From Edaphochlamys debaryana (Eukaryota; Chlorophyta; Chlorophyceae; Chlamydomonadales): a DNA stretch of 64,000 bases. Shown piece after piece: positions 19,801 through 31,557 of the stretch. Numbering within the stretch: the first letter of the stretch is position 1; every line of letters begins with the position of its first letter. The notes under the pieces are model-generated. The model saw only the letters and a program-made list of their open reading frames with translations, had not been told where the DNA came from and searched no databases. The position numbers and the translations under genes are program-made. The DNA lies in the NCBI GenBank assembly GCA_016858145.1, contig JAEHOE010000058.1:434001-498000 (forward strand), written 5' to 3'.

Positions 19801-22723
19801 CAACCCCTGCCAGGCGCTCATCCTCTCCAGCCCTGCCCCGCCCCGCCCCGCGACCCCTCACCTCGCGAGATGCCCGCCAGGTCCCGCTTGGCGGCCCCGC
19901 GGCCCACCCGGTGCTTCACGAAGTGGGCCTCGGCCATGCGCGTGTCCGCGGGGCGGTCCCACACGTGCGGCAGCACGTGCAGCACCGACTCGCGGTAGTC
20001 GCGGCAGGAGGCCTCCCCGAAGTGGCGGCCCTCCAGCTTCTCGGCGTCAAGCCTGGACGGGGCAGAGCGTCGGTTGGGGTGGGGAGACAGGTTGAATGCG
20101 GTTCCAAATTGCACCACTGCACTTGTGCGCCCAAGACTTGATTACAACCCGCATGTGCAGCCGCAGCTCCGAGATCCCGCCGCGCCGCTAGCTTAACACG
20201 TGAGTACCGTAGCAGAGCGCACCCGCCGTCCCTCCCGCGCACCTGTACTGGTGCTGCGGCTGCAGCTCCCCGGTGAGGTCCGACAGGTCCTTGTGGAAGT
20301 CGCCCGAGCCGTGGTGCCAGCGCTGCGCGCCCTTGGCGCCCTCCAGCGCCACGTACGAGAAGTGCCGCGAGCCGGGCAGCCCCGCCAGCGGGTCGTCCTT
20401 GTCCAGGTCGGCCAGCTCCTCGGCCATGCCTGGAGGCAGGTGGGGGGGCAGGAGGGGGGGGAGGCGGAGGCCGGTACGTGTGAGAGGGCAGAGGAAGGGT
20501 GAGGGAGGGGTCAGGGCTTGCAGGGGAGCTACGACGCCGGGGTGGGGGCAGGGGGGGCTGGCGGGGGAGAGGCTCGCTCCTCTGCTCCCCGTGCCCTTCA
20601 GCCCAGGACGCCGCCTGGTCCCGGCGCTCCCCCGAGACCCCTCCTACACCCCACCCGCGCCCACCCGCGCCCTTGAGGTGCGCGCGCCTCTCCGCGTCCT
20701 CCCGCATCTCGCTCAGCAGCACGTCATCGTCCTCGAAGAACCGCTGCGTGCCGTTGGGGCCCGTCACGGACTGAAGGCCCTCGCCGCTGGACAGGTCGCC
20801 GCGCTGCGGGCGGGGAAGGGGCAATCAAGGCGGGGACCGTCAAGCTCACGGGGAGGAAGCAAAGCGTAATGCTGCAGGTACAGGGGCTGCGCGAGCTGGA
20901 TTGCGTGGGTCTGGACTGGGAGTCGGCCCGACACGTAATGTCAGGTGTACCGGTACCCCAGGCCGCCTCCCCGGGGCTCCCACCATGACGCTGGCGCCCA
21001 CGATGACGAGGCCCCGGTCGGCGGCGTGGACCTGGTGGGGGGAGATGTAGATGGCCACCTGCGGGGGAGGGGCCGGAGCGGCGGGTTGGAGCAGGAGGAT
21101 GACGGTGGGACGGCGGCGAGGAATCAGCTCCCGGAGGCGGATGGGTGGGACGGGGCCCAGGGGATGCTGGTCTCAAGGTGGCCTGCGTCCTCGGCGGCTC
21201 TCAACGCCAACCCAGGCTCGTTTTTGGCGCCTGCGGCCCCTGGCCCTCCCGCCACTCGCCTCCTTGATGCGGGAGTGGTGCGGGAAGTGCACCCGCGCGT
21301 CGTACTCCCACAGCAGCACCAGGTTGTGGTCGAAGCACAGCACCTGGGGGGGGGGGGAGGGCGTAGGCGTCGCAGCAACAGGCTCGGCAACAGCGCAGGG
21401 TCGCATGGCTCCTCCCGCGATCCTATCATGCGAACCGCCTTGGCGCCGCGGTCCTGCTCGGCGGCCCAGGCAAGCTCGTCGCGTGGGCCACCCAGCCCCC
21501 TGGACACCCCCTCGCCGGCCTCCAGTCAGTCATGCTGCTCCGCACGCTCCGTTCCCAACCGCATCCAACGCTCTCGCCCCCACCCCAGCCGCGCCCCAGC
21601 CCGCCGCAGCTCTCCCACCCGCGGCCCCCCCCCCCCCCGCACCTGCCACGAGGCAGTCACCACCACCACCACCTGCTTCCGCAGCGCCCGCACCAGCTCC
21701 ACCGTCATGGGGTCAATGTAGCCCACGGCCAGGGCCACCTGCGGGCGCAGCGCATTCAACCAAGCAGATCAAGCCCTTGTCAAGCAAACCCCCCATGTGA
21801 CAAGGAAGGCAAGGCACACATGGGTGTAACCGAGCAGTAGCAGTAGCTGGGCTGGGCTGGGCAGCAGAGCTCCGGTGCTAGCGTGCTACCCACCGGCCTA
21901 TGCCCCGCCGCCACCAGCGCCCGCTTGAAGAGCAGGGAGATGGAGTTGATCTCGGCGGCACGCGCGAAGCCCTCGCCGTGGTGGCCGGGCGGCGCCGGCT
22001 GCACCACCTGCGGTGCACCGGGGAGAGTTGCAGGCAGGCGCTTGGGAAACAGTGCCGGCGCAATTCATAGAGAGGGGCGGCGAGGAGCGATGCAAGGGCC
22101 CCAGATGCCCCGTAATGTGGGCGCACGCCTTGCAACACGGCAATCAAGCGACGGCCGCACGTGCAACCCCAACTGCGCACACCTGTAGCTTCAGGTCTGG
22201 CGTTGTGACCACCAGCTCTAAGTGACCGTCTCCATTTAGGTCGGCCTGGGGAAGGAGGACGGGTACGCCAGTGGGCAGATGGCCCCCGTCCTATCCAGGC
22301 CCCCCACACGCTTGGCACGGCCAATACATCCATCACTTCCTCCATGCCATACGCCCCTCTCCCCCTCGGACCCAAAGGGCCAGCCTCGAACCCGTGCTCC
22401 GCCTGCGGGGTGCCGTCCGCCCCGCCCAGCGGCCCCGCCAGCCCCCCCCGTCTGTCCTGCAGGACCACGCGTGGCGACCCACCACGACGGGCGCTGGAAG
22501 CTCGTGGTGCTGAGCATACAGCTCTACTGTATCGTCTTTCGTGTGGTGAAACCTGCGGCAACATCGGCATCGCCGAGACGGGGATCGGCCTCGCGCAAGT
22601 TCGCTGGTGCCCAGAATCTGGCACCTACCACGCCTTCTCGAAGCTAAAGGTGCCCTCATTTTGCAGCGAGACTAGAAGGGCGACGCAGGCCAGAAGGACG
22701 ATAGCCACGTCCCGCTTAAACAT
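16820..22723 (-). CDS. NERD1-like FG-GAP repeat type I membrane protein
   Basis: Nineteen exons, first 22723-22629, then 22552-22483, 22245-22183, 22007-21894, 21738-21643, 21343-21260, 21058-20984, 20803-20665, 20429-20243, 20052-19862, 19661-19272, 19101-18987, 18851-18737, 18406-18264, 18077-17984, 17821-17704, 17544-17399, 17210-17103, 16897-16820. All phases close, giving 806 residues. Layout: signal anchor MFKRDVAIVLLACVALLVSL; FG-GAP calcium-type loops ADLNGDGHLELVV, HADINGDGVLDHI and ADFNGDGLNDIVL; the family segment QVVVVVTASWQVLCFDHNL; a Gly/His-rich insert near residue 420; and a C-terminal helix LMLTLVIALGLVYL with a short tail. Order and motifs match plant NERD1, a Golgi/endomembrane protein linked to exocyst function and cell-wall deposition. 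The role in an alga is inferred. One intron (after 21260) appears to start with GC. Confidence 0.9.
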
Positions 22724-23501
22724 TCTTCCTGTTAGTGCGCTAAGCTAACGATGCATCGCACTATCGTGAGATGATCAGGGCCCGCATAGGCGAACAGGCC
22801 AAGCTGGAACAACAGCCTTCGGTCTCGATCGTCAGCGTTCTCCACCTTAGCAGGAGCCTACACAATCCTATGGTGCAGTTGTCAAGATGTAAACACTGCA
22901 GTGGCGACTAGCTTGCAAAACGCGGTCTCAACTTGCATCTGCTTGCGAGGGCACGCTCTCTCCCTACTGCCTATCGTTTGTCCAGACTGCTGGGCAAGCC
23001 TGCTGAAGAGAGATACGGAAGAGGGGAAGGCCAAAGCAGTAAAATGGGGGCTTGCCCGTCCCGGGGGTCCGCCGTGTGCTGCGTGCCTGGGCGTGCCGCC
23101 GCGCCGAGGCCGCCCGCTCGTGTCCCTTGCCGCCGAGCCAGCACCGCCCGCTTTACCCGTGACTGCCCGCTCCACAGTCACCCACATCCAATGCAGCACC
23201 CCCCCCCTAGCCTGCCGCCTCCCGTACAGTACACGAGTCTCCCCGGCAGGCCTCTGCCCATGGATCAGCGTTCATCAATGGGGAGTGTGAGTGCGGGGGT
23301 GGTGTTACTGCTGGAACGAGCACAGGTGTCACACCAGGGACCAGGCAGGCAACGTGGGCCCGCGCCCCCCTCCCCCCTGGCCTCTCCCCACACACGCACC
23401 CAGCAGCGCTGCAGGCCACCATACCCCCAATGAGCCACACCACAACCAAGCGCTTCGCTTCGTTGATGTTCTTCTAACCCCAATGAGCGCCCAAGGTTCA
23501 C
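22724..23501. other. upstream region of the NERD1-like gene
   Basis: Promoter and 5'UTR of the NERD1-like gene. No TATA box is obvious and no exon is supported. A possible second exon of the doubtful minus-strand gene below would lie near 23250-23207. Confidence 0.4.
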
Positions 23502-23945
23502 CTGCTGCGAGGAAGGCCTCGAAGGAAGCCGCGTCGTGCCGCTCTTGAGCATTGAAAGTCCCGTCCCCCAGCTGCTGCTGCTTCTTCCAGGCCTCTGCCA
23601 TTGCGCAACCAACACCGTCTCCCCGCTCCCCTGGCTGGCGGACTCTCTCTGCCTGGCGCCAATTACCTTCGACGAGGAATAGCGCCAGGAGGGAAGAGGA
23701 TCGTGAAAGCCTGTGAGAATCGTGACCTCGCCGTGCTCAGGGGCAAGCTTGCTGACATGTGCGAGCCGGGGCTGTGGTATAGCGAGAAAATCGTGCAAAC
23801 GTTCGTGGACTGGGAGAGAAAGGGCTGGCATGGACTGCCGCCCCACCTGCACGCAATGCCTGATACCGTGGCGTCCGTGGCGGCCAGCCTGAGAGTAGCG
23901 GCCCTGGCGGCCCTGGCGGGCGTGGAGGCGCAAGAGGGGGTATGA
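23502..23945. other. two opposite candidate exons, gene status uncertain
   Basis: Minus strand 23601-23502: an exon-like frame MAEAWKKQQQLGDGTFNAQ ... SFEAFLAA ending in a good GTGAAC donor; a possible continuation at about 23250-23207 would give only 48 residues. Plus strand 23601-23945: a frame of 114 residues containing VDWERKGWHGLPPHLHAM, followed by TGTAA at 24001, which suits an algal 3' end. They start at the same point on opposite strands. Neither resembles a family I know, and at most one is likely to be real. Confidence 0.25.
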
Positions 23946-24579
23946 GCGGTTTGCTGCTGAAAGAAACACTTCAGTACGGGCCTGGTAGTGCCCTTGTCCG
24001 TGTAACCACAACACATTCCAGTGTTCTGTGCTTCTGTGCTTCTGTGCTCAACCCGTATGCAGTCTTACAGCACAACCCTGGGTGCCGAGCAGTCAAGGCG
24101 CCCACTCCGAACCCACCACTGCCCGGCATCCGCCTGCTTGCGTGATCCTGGCCACGTCCTCAAGCCTAGTTCCAGCACCCTTCGTGCTAGCGATGTCCTT
24201 AACCCCTCAAGCAGGTGTGAGCCCACAGCCCAGCCAGCGCTTGGGCCCAGAGTGGGTCAACCCCGGCCTCTGCCTGCAGCCTGCTTGCTTGCGACCAGTG
24301 CGCTTGGCCCGTGTTAGTGCTCCAGTCCAACTCTGCCAGCTTGGTTGCTCACCACTCCCAACTCGGCGGGCGGCACCGCAGGACGTGCCTTTCATCCCGC
24401 CATCCCCACACCGTAAGCAAAACTGTCCTCCAGCCAGCCAGGACGCGCTCGAGTCCCCGAGGCATGACGCCTTATTGCGCCCCCCACTGAGCACTTCTTC
24501 AGTGCCCAACGTCCATCCGTCCAGCTGTCAGCCCTTTTCCACCCCTTTTCCACCCCTCCGTGGCTCAAAGAAAGGCCGG
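23946..24579. other. 3' region of the putative plastid gene
   Basis: Mostly the inferred 3'UTR of the gene at 24580-25819, with a minus-strand TGTAA at 24065-24069. No coding exon supported. Confidence 0.4.
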
Positions 24580-25819
24580 TTACGCGAAGTCCAGGGCATC
24601 GCCGTACTTCTCATGCAGCTTCTTCCACGCCTCCACCGCTGCGGGCTGGTACACGCCCGCCTGGCCGTGGAGCAGGCAGGTCAGCAGCATCTGGGGGAGG
24701 GGCCAAGGGTGCGCCACGTGCCACGAGCAAGTCAGAGCTGGTATCCAAGCGAGCTGACCGAGTGCAGGTGAGGTTAGCAGAAGTGAGGCCAAGGTGCCCT
24801 TCACAGCGCGGTCACGTACAGGGGCAGACAGCAGCAGCTTGTCGGCACTACACCGGCCGCTCCTACGCCCCCACCCTTCCCACCTTGCCCTCCTCGCCCT
24901 GGAAGCGGATGGCGTACACGTCATAGTCGCCAGCCTTTGCCTTGGACTTGGCAATCAGTGCCTTCTTGACCTGCGACACGGGCAACGGGTTGGCAGGAGC
25001 CGTGGCGCGGCCTAGGGAATTCGAGGGAAGAGCTGCGAGGGGCCTTCAGGCAACGAAGCCAACGATGCTCCTTAGACCTCCCCAAGCTCATTGGCGAGCG
25101 CAGCAACCATGACTAGGAGACCACACTTGAGACAGACAGGTCTGTTGTGTGCGCACCTTGTTGAGCACGATGTGGCACTCAAAGCTCTTGTCGGCCGACG
25201 CAATGGTCGCCAGCGTTCCGCGGCTGGGGACATCGTTGTAACGCACACTGGGAGGGGACCAAGGTCAAGGCGCGGGTCAAGGCGAAATGCGGTGGTCAGG
25301 CGGCAAGCCGGGGAACACCAGCGTGTCGGGGGGTGGGCGGGGGGCGAGCAGGGGCGTGCAAAGAGGCGTAGGTTGGTTGAGGCGTGGGTGAGGCACGCTA
25401 CTGGGCCCTGATCGCGAGCCTGGGCGTCTGTGCTGTCCGTAGTTGTTAGATTGCGCGCGCCCCCGTCGCGGCGTTGGTGCGATTGCTCGCCCATGCTTGC
25501 ACGACCGCGCTCGCCCGCAGAGTGGTTCGGACCTGGTCCTGCTCCATAGCGCTTGCGCTTGTCAGGAGTACTGCAATGCCCCGCGGGCAATTTCCTTGCC
25601 CGACGCTCACCCGCCCCAGTTGTTCACGCTCTCGAGGATGGCCCCGTCTCCAAGCACGATGAATCGGACTTGGCCGAGTCCTGCAGCTGAAGCATCGTCG
25701 AGGAGTGACTTGAGCTGCGCTGTGCTTGCGGGGGCCGCGGTCGCCCGGACAGCTAGGGCACGCCGAGGCGCGGCACCGCTCCTGAACGGTGCCCGGCAAG
25801 CGGTGCGGGAGACGAGCAT
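24580..25819 (-). CDS. putative chloroplast protein, possible ChuX/HutX-like heme-utilisation fold
   Basis: Exons 25819-25611, 25247-25157, 24970-24884, 24690-24580 join in phase and give 165 residues. The first 30 residues (MLVSRTACRAPFRSG, AAPRRALAVRATAA) are Arg/Ala/Ser-rich without acidic residues, like a green-algal plastid transit peptide. The rest is a small domain: LKSLLDDASAAGLGQVRFIV, GGVRYNDVPSRGTLATIAS, SFECHIVLNK, DYDVYAIRFQGEEGKMLLTC and a final amphipathic helix VEAWKKLHEKYGDALDF. The pattern of strands followed by a short G-x-x-M segment and a helix recalls ChuX/HutX heme-handling proteins, but I see no diagnostic heme ligand, so this assignment is weak. Coding structure is well supported. 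Confidence 0.6.
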
Positions 25820-26636
25820 TCCGGCTTTGGGGGGCAAGGGTTTGATTTGGGGTCTTGGGGGGTGGGACGGAAAGATACACTGGTCTCTTACACAAGGCTG
25901 CCTGTGCGGCAGTCTCCACATGCACGGCATGCCGTACCAGGCATGCATACTGAAGTCCATCGCCCTCATTCACCTGTCACCGGTCAGTGTGCCATCCTTC
26001 GGCCATGCTCGTCCGTGCTTATCGCCTGTACATCCACCTTTGAGAGTCAGAGTGTCCCTCAACCTGGCTGAAGCTCACTGCCAGACTCCGGCCTAACCCT
26101 TTCCCGCTTCCCCCCTCCCAAACCTGCCTCCCTCGAGGACGACCACCCTCCCCGGCCGCTTGCACCCCGGCCCCGCAAACTGCCGCCACGCCACCACTCC
26201 CCCGCCCGCACTTTAGCCCTCGCTTGAAAGGCACTGCCATCTGCTCACGCCAGGTCCGGCAGCACCGCACTCGACGCTCCCGACGAGCCAAAGCTCAGCA
26301 CCCTGCCCAGACCGCGCTCGCCGCCAAACCCAGGCACGTCCGCATGCATCTGCGGCTGCGGCGACCGAGGGGACAGCAAGCTGCCACTGCTGCTCCCGCC
26401 CGCCGAGCCGCCACCGCCACGTGGCATGGGCGGCCTGCTCCATGAGCCCGACCCAGCCGAACGCGCGGACTTTGCCAGGCCTAGGCCCAGGCCTAGGGCG
26501 GTCAGGTGGTCCCCGTCCTCCTCGTCGTCCTCCCCACCCAGGCCGGCAGCTGCGCCAGCGGACACGGTGCGCGGCAGGCCTCCGCCCGGGCGCGGCGGCA
26601 GCGGCGGCGCGCGGCCGCCCGCGCCGGCCCCGCGGT
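25820..26636. other. IFT88 3'UTR and promoter of the plastid gene
   Basis: Minus-strand TGTAA at 25888-25892 would end the IFT88 transcript 745 bases after its stop. A 106-codon Gly/Ser-rich minus-strand frame (26565-26245, MSAGAAAGLGGEDDEEDGDH onward) lies in this UTR; it is low in complexity and probably not translated. Confidence 0.45.
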
Positions 26637-29600
26637 TTACATGGGCAGCAGGTCGTCCCCGAGCGTCTCGTTTCCCCAGTCGTCGTTGTCCCCCTTGCCC
26701 CCGCCCATGTGCTCCTTGACCACCATCTTCTTGCCGCGGTTCTGAAGGGGGCAGGGCACGAGGGCAGGCATGGGTGGGTCAGGCAGATGAGGACGAGCAA
26801 GTACTGCGGTCAGGAAGGGAGGCGCATGACGCAAGGTGCAAGGGTGCAAGGGTGCAGCGCAGACAGGGGGGCAGAGGCAAGCTCGTGCAGCTCTGGTGTG
26901 TTCTATGCGCATGCCACGCCTCACCTGCGCGGACACGGCGGATTGCCCCAGGTCGTCGTCCAGGCCCATGCCCATGCCGCCCCCGCCTGACGCCGCTGCA
27001 GCGGCGGCGGCTGGTGCGGCGGCCGTGGTGGCCTCGGGTACAGCGGCCTGTAGGCACGAAACACCAGGGCGGGAATCAGTCAAGCCAACCAAATGCCTGA
27101 GCACACCCAAAAGAGATCTGCATCTGGCGCTTAAGACCTTCACTGCAGGCGGGTTTCCTCTGCACACGGACCTTCTCCGCCTTCTTGAGCTTGGTCGTGT
27201 ACTCGGCCGCCTCGGCGCGCCGCCCCAGCTCGGAGCAGAGGTGCACCAGGTAGCGCAGGCACTCGACGTTGTCGGGGTGCATGTTGTGGATCTGCTTGTA
27301 CTTGCCCAGCGCAGCGGGCAGGTTGCTGGTGCGCCGGTGGCAGGATGCCACCATCAGCGCCCACTTGACCTCCTGCAGGGGGACAAGCGTGTGGGAAAGC
27401 CCGTGGTGTGTTGAAGCAAATGGTGGAAACAGCCAGGAGTACACCCTGACAGCGAGAGGTGTGGTTGAAAGGCGTGAACAAAGGTCCGGGGCCCGCACCT
27501 GCGGCTGGATCTTGGCGGCCAGGTCGAAGAACGGGATGGCCTTCTCGTACACCTCTGTCCGCACGTGGTAGGCGCCCAGCCAGGAGATGACGTCCATGTT
27601 GACGGGGAACACGCGGTGCGATTCCTGCGCAGCGTGAGGGCAGCAGCGCAAGGTAGGTCAACAGCTTCAAGACAGCGATGCAACATAGGCACTGTCTAGG
27701 GCGCCTCAGCCCATGTTTGGCGAGCCATTCCCGGTATGCCTTCCACACCATCCCCTCTCCCGCAACGCACGTGGTAGTAGTGCAGGGCCTTGGCCTCATC
27801 GTCGAAGCGCGCGTGGATGGCGCCCAGGCGGGCAAGCACGCCCGGGTCGTTGGGCACGAGCGAGGTGAGCATCTCGAACCACTTGACCGCGTTCTTGTAG
27901 TCGCCCATCATGTCGTACGTGGTGGCGATCTGGTGGATCACCTCCACGTTGTCGGGCACCATGTTGTGGAGCTTCTTGAAGGCCGCCAGGGCGTACGGCA
28001 GCTCGTTGAGGCGCTGCGAGACCACGCCCAGGTTGTAGATGGCCTCCACGCAGTAGGGGTCGATGCCGGCGGCCTCGTTGAACAGCGAGCGGGCGCCCTC
28101 CAGGTCGCCGCGCTCCGTCAGCACGCAGCCCTTGTTCACGTACGCGCGGGCGTTGTACCTGGGGCGCAGACAGGGAGGACGGGGCCACCATGAGTTGAGC
28201 GGGGAGGTGAAGGGACGGAGACCAAAAGTTAGAAATCGGGTGGCTAGGCATGAGGAATCGAGAGCAGAACGGTTTTGCTCACCGGTCGCTCTTGAGCGCC
28301 ATGTCGGCATACTTGTCGGCGCCGTCCGTGTCGCCCTCCAGGTAGTACAGGAAGGCCAGGTTGGTGGCGGCGCGCGCCTTGACGCGGGGCTCCTTCTTCT
28401 CGAAGTCCTGCAGGCGGGGGTGCGGAGCAGGCACAGCACGGCGCAGCCGTCAGCGGTGGGGCCAACTTTGCCAAAGCAACACTTGGCCCAGTCTCAACGC
28501 AAGACGGCCCGCCAAAGGAGACTACGCAGGAACCGAGCAGGGCCTGACCTTGAAGACGGTGACGGCCTTGTCGAACTGCTTCTGGCCCATGAAGCGGGTG
28601 GCCTTGGCCAGCTCCACCTCGTTGGCCAGCTTGATGTAGCCCGCGTCGCGCAGCTGCTCGCAGCACCACGCGAAGCCGCCCTCGAAGCCGTTGGCGCGGT
28701 CCACCTTCTCGCTGATGAGCTGCGCGGCCTTGACGATGAGCCGCGTGATGGTGAGGTTGCGCTTGCGAAGCTCGTCCTTGAGGCCGTCGTCCGCCATCAC
28801 CGCCTGGGGTGGTGGTAGTGGTGGGGTGCCGATAGATGAGGGGTGCGTGAGGGTTGGAGGGAGGCCGGCCGCGGAAACCACCCACGCCAGAAAGCCGCGA
28901 GCTGGCCTTGTCTGTGGGCAAGCACGCCACTCCCGCGGGAACCACCCGTGCCGGGCGCCGCCCAGTTGCGGAGCCAGCATGTCCTGCCCCGCCCTTTGCC
29001 GCCACGCTGCCGACCTCTGCCCTGGAGCCCCCGGAGCCGCCTTGGCGGTCCACGTCTGCTCCCTCCCAGGCCCCTGCCCCCGCCTGCCCACCTGCATGTC
29101 GTCATCGTCGTCCAGGGCGTCGTCGTCGTCCATCTCGCTGGGCGGGCTCACCTGCGGGGTGGGGCGGGGGGAAGGAGCAGGCAAGGAGTGAGCACTCAGG
29201 AGGTGAAGGCATACCTTGTGAGCGCACAGACGCCCGACCCTGTCCACCTCCGCTGCCCGCCGCCCCGGCCACGCACACACCTTGAGCAGCTTGATGAAGG
29301 CGTTCTTCATGCCCTCGCGGTCGCTCAGTGCATAGTTGCACATGACCAGGTTGTAGCCCGTCTGGGAGGCGAGGAGCATGAAGAAGAATTCGAAAGAGCA
29401 TGGGCGCATCAGGCCCGTTGATCCCGGGGCCCTTGTGATGCCCAACTGCCTTCTGCAGAGTCTCAAACGCCTGTCGCCCAGCCGGCGCTCCCCCGCCTCC
29501 CTCCCCACCTGGTGGTCTGGCACGTTGTCCATGACGGTGGAGAAGGACTGCAGCGCGTCCGGGTACTGGCCCATGCGCACGAACGACAGCCCGATGTTGC

Positions 29601-31557
29601 GCATGATCTTGAACCGCACCTGCGCGCCAGGGCAATTAGCAAGAACCCACACGTAACCGAGGCTGGCCGGCCGGCTCAAGCTCTAGAGCAGTGCCCCGGC
29701 GGACCCCAAGTGCAAGAAACACGGCGCGATTCGGCCTCTAGCATCCCCTTTGGGAACTAAAGGGGGTGCTGGGCTCCACGTCTGGCCCCCCCGGTGTGAG
29801 CATGGATCTCACCTCCTTGGCCGTGGCGGCGATCTGGTCGAGCGCCATGCGGTACATCTTGATGGCGGATGTGTACTTCTTCTGCTCGAAGTACACGTTG
29901 CCCATGTTGACGCGCAGCCAGCCCGACTGAGGGAAGTTCTTGTTGCGCACGATGGCTGCGCACGTGGGCAGGGGGGGCAGGGGATACACGTCAGCAAACC
30001 GGCAGCAAGGGCCTTTGGTAGCTCTGTCCGAGCGTGCAGGCCTGGACTCAGCCGCTCAGTGAGTGCTCACTGGTGTAGAGGTTGATGGCCTCGTTGTAGT
30101 TCTTGTTCATGTGGTACATGTGTGCCAGGTTGAACTCCACCGCGTACGTCAGCTCAAGGTTGATCTGCGGGCAGCGGACAGTCCAGCGGTCTCCATCTGC
30201 CACAACGCACGCCAACCACTGCTGTACAGCCCCAGCTTCGGCCACACAGTGCTGAGAGCGCCGCCGAAGAGCACTGCGCCCTTCCCAGCCCTTGAGCGCG
30301 GGGTAGCAGCACTTGCCTCCCACCCTGCCCGGGCGAGCCAACGCCCCACCTGGTCCGCCATGTTCTGCTGCTCCCGGAAGCGGCACAGCTTGCGCTCGTT
30401 CTTCTTCGCCTCCATAGCGTTCTCCAGGGCTGCGGGAGGGAGACAGAATGGGCAGTGGCGCAGGTCAGTATGAGCCAGGGTCCCGCGGAGAGACGCGCAG
30501 TCGATGGCGCAGCTGTTGTGTGGCAAGGCAGATAGCGCGGCCTGCCGGACTGTGAGCAGCATCCCAGGGGGCTCTCCGACAGTCTTCGGGGCTGCTCGCC
30601 GGCAACGTCCGACCGCCCACTTGGGGAGCCGCGGAATTGGAGCCCCTGTCCACCTGGCGCCACCCGCAAGCTGGTCCGCTGCGCTGCTCCAGCCCCCCTT
30701 CAGGTTCGTTGCCCAGAACTCCGTAGCTCCCGTTCCAAAGGTCCTCCGTCGCCATGCGTACCCGCCGACGCCACCGCCCCCAAACAGCCGCAAGAGCCCA
30801 GTTGGCCCCCTTTCGCAGCGACGTCAACGCCCTGACCGCATGGGGTACCCACCCGAGTTGACGTCGCTCTTCACAGCGTCAGCTGCGCTCTTCTCCAGCA
30901 GCTCGTGCACCGTCTTCTCCATGGCACGCGCCTGCTCCTCGGGCGTGGTGTCCCCCTTCTTCGCCGCAAGCAGCGCCCCAGCCGCCGAGGACCCCAGCGT
31001 TGACCCCATCGAGCGGTTCAGCGGGTCAAACTTCTTATTGGGCGCAGAGGTGAAGCCCGCTCCGCGGTTCGAGGTCATGGGCCGCGCCTGGTCCTGGCCT
31101 CCTCCCATGGCTGTCCCGCCGCGCATAGCCGTGCCCGGCACAAAGCTCTTCATGGCTGTGCCGGGCGGCCCCATCATGGCTGAGGTGAGGGCGAGTAAGG
31201 GGTGTTAGCAAGTCGGGAGGCGCCTCTAGTTCCGCGATAGGGAGGGCGGAGGAAGGGGTGGGTTGGGTCGCGAGGCCCTCCTGCCAGCATGGACTCACCG
31301 GTTCCTGGAGGAGCCCCATCCGAACCCAGTGCCTTGAACGCAGCACCGCCCGAACCCTGCAAAGCAAGAGCAGCGCAAGTGTCGCTCGACATGCGCACAC
31401 AGGCAGCGGCACCCCAACCCAGCTTACCGCGAGCGGGTTCGATTGCTCATCATATCCTCCATAGAGGTCGTCGTCCCCCTGCGTGGGCAACCCAGCTGAG
31501 CCTAGGAACGCGTGAAAGTGCTGCTGTGCACAGCGACCGCGCTTCCCGCACCTCCAT
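26637..31557 (-). CDS. IFT88: intraflagellar transport protein IFT88
   Basis: Seventeen exons: 31557-31552, 31478-31428, 31356-31299, 31179-30853, 30430-30350, 30164-30071, 29955-29813, 29619-29509, 29361-29281, 29151-29092, 28803-28549, 28407-28283, 28158-27771, 27624-27499, 27372-27172, 27047-26935, 26741-26637. Phases close to 774 residues, near the 782 I recall for Chlamydomonas IFT88. The N-terminus DDDLYGGYDEQSNPL and GSGGAAFKALGSDGAPPGT is typical. Tandem TPR helices follow (EFNLAHMYHMNKNYNEAINL, GLSFVRMGQYPDALQSF, YNLGVVSQRLNELPYALAAF, ISWLGAYHVRTEVYEKAI), with an acidic loop MDDDDALDDDDD at exon 10 and an acidic tail WGNETLGDDLLPM. IFT88 is a core subunit of the IFT-B complex and is needed to build flagella. 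Exon 1 carries only two codons. The gene lies head-to-head with a dynein assembly factor. Confidence 0.97.

Noticed and set aside
26245..26565. Gly/Ser-rich minus-strand frame of 106 codons downstream of IFT88
   Set aside because: It lies between the IFT88 stop and its likely polyadenylation signal and is low in complexity; treated as UTR.
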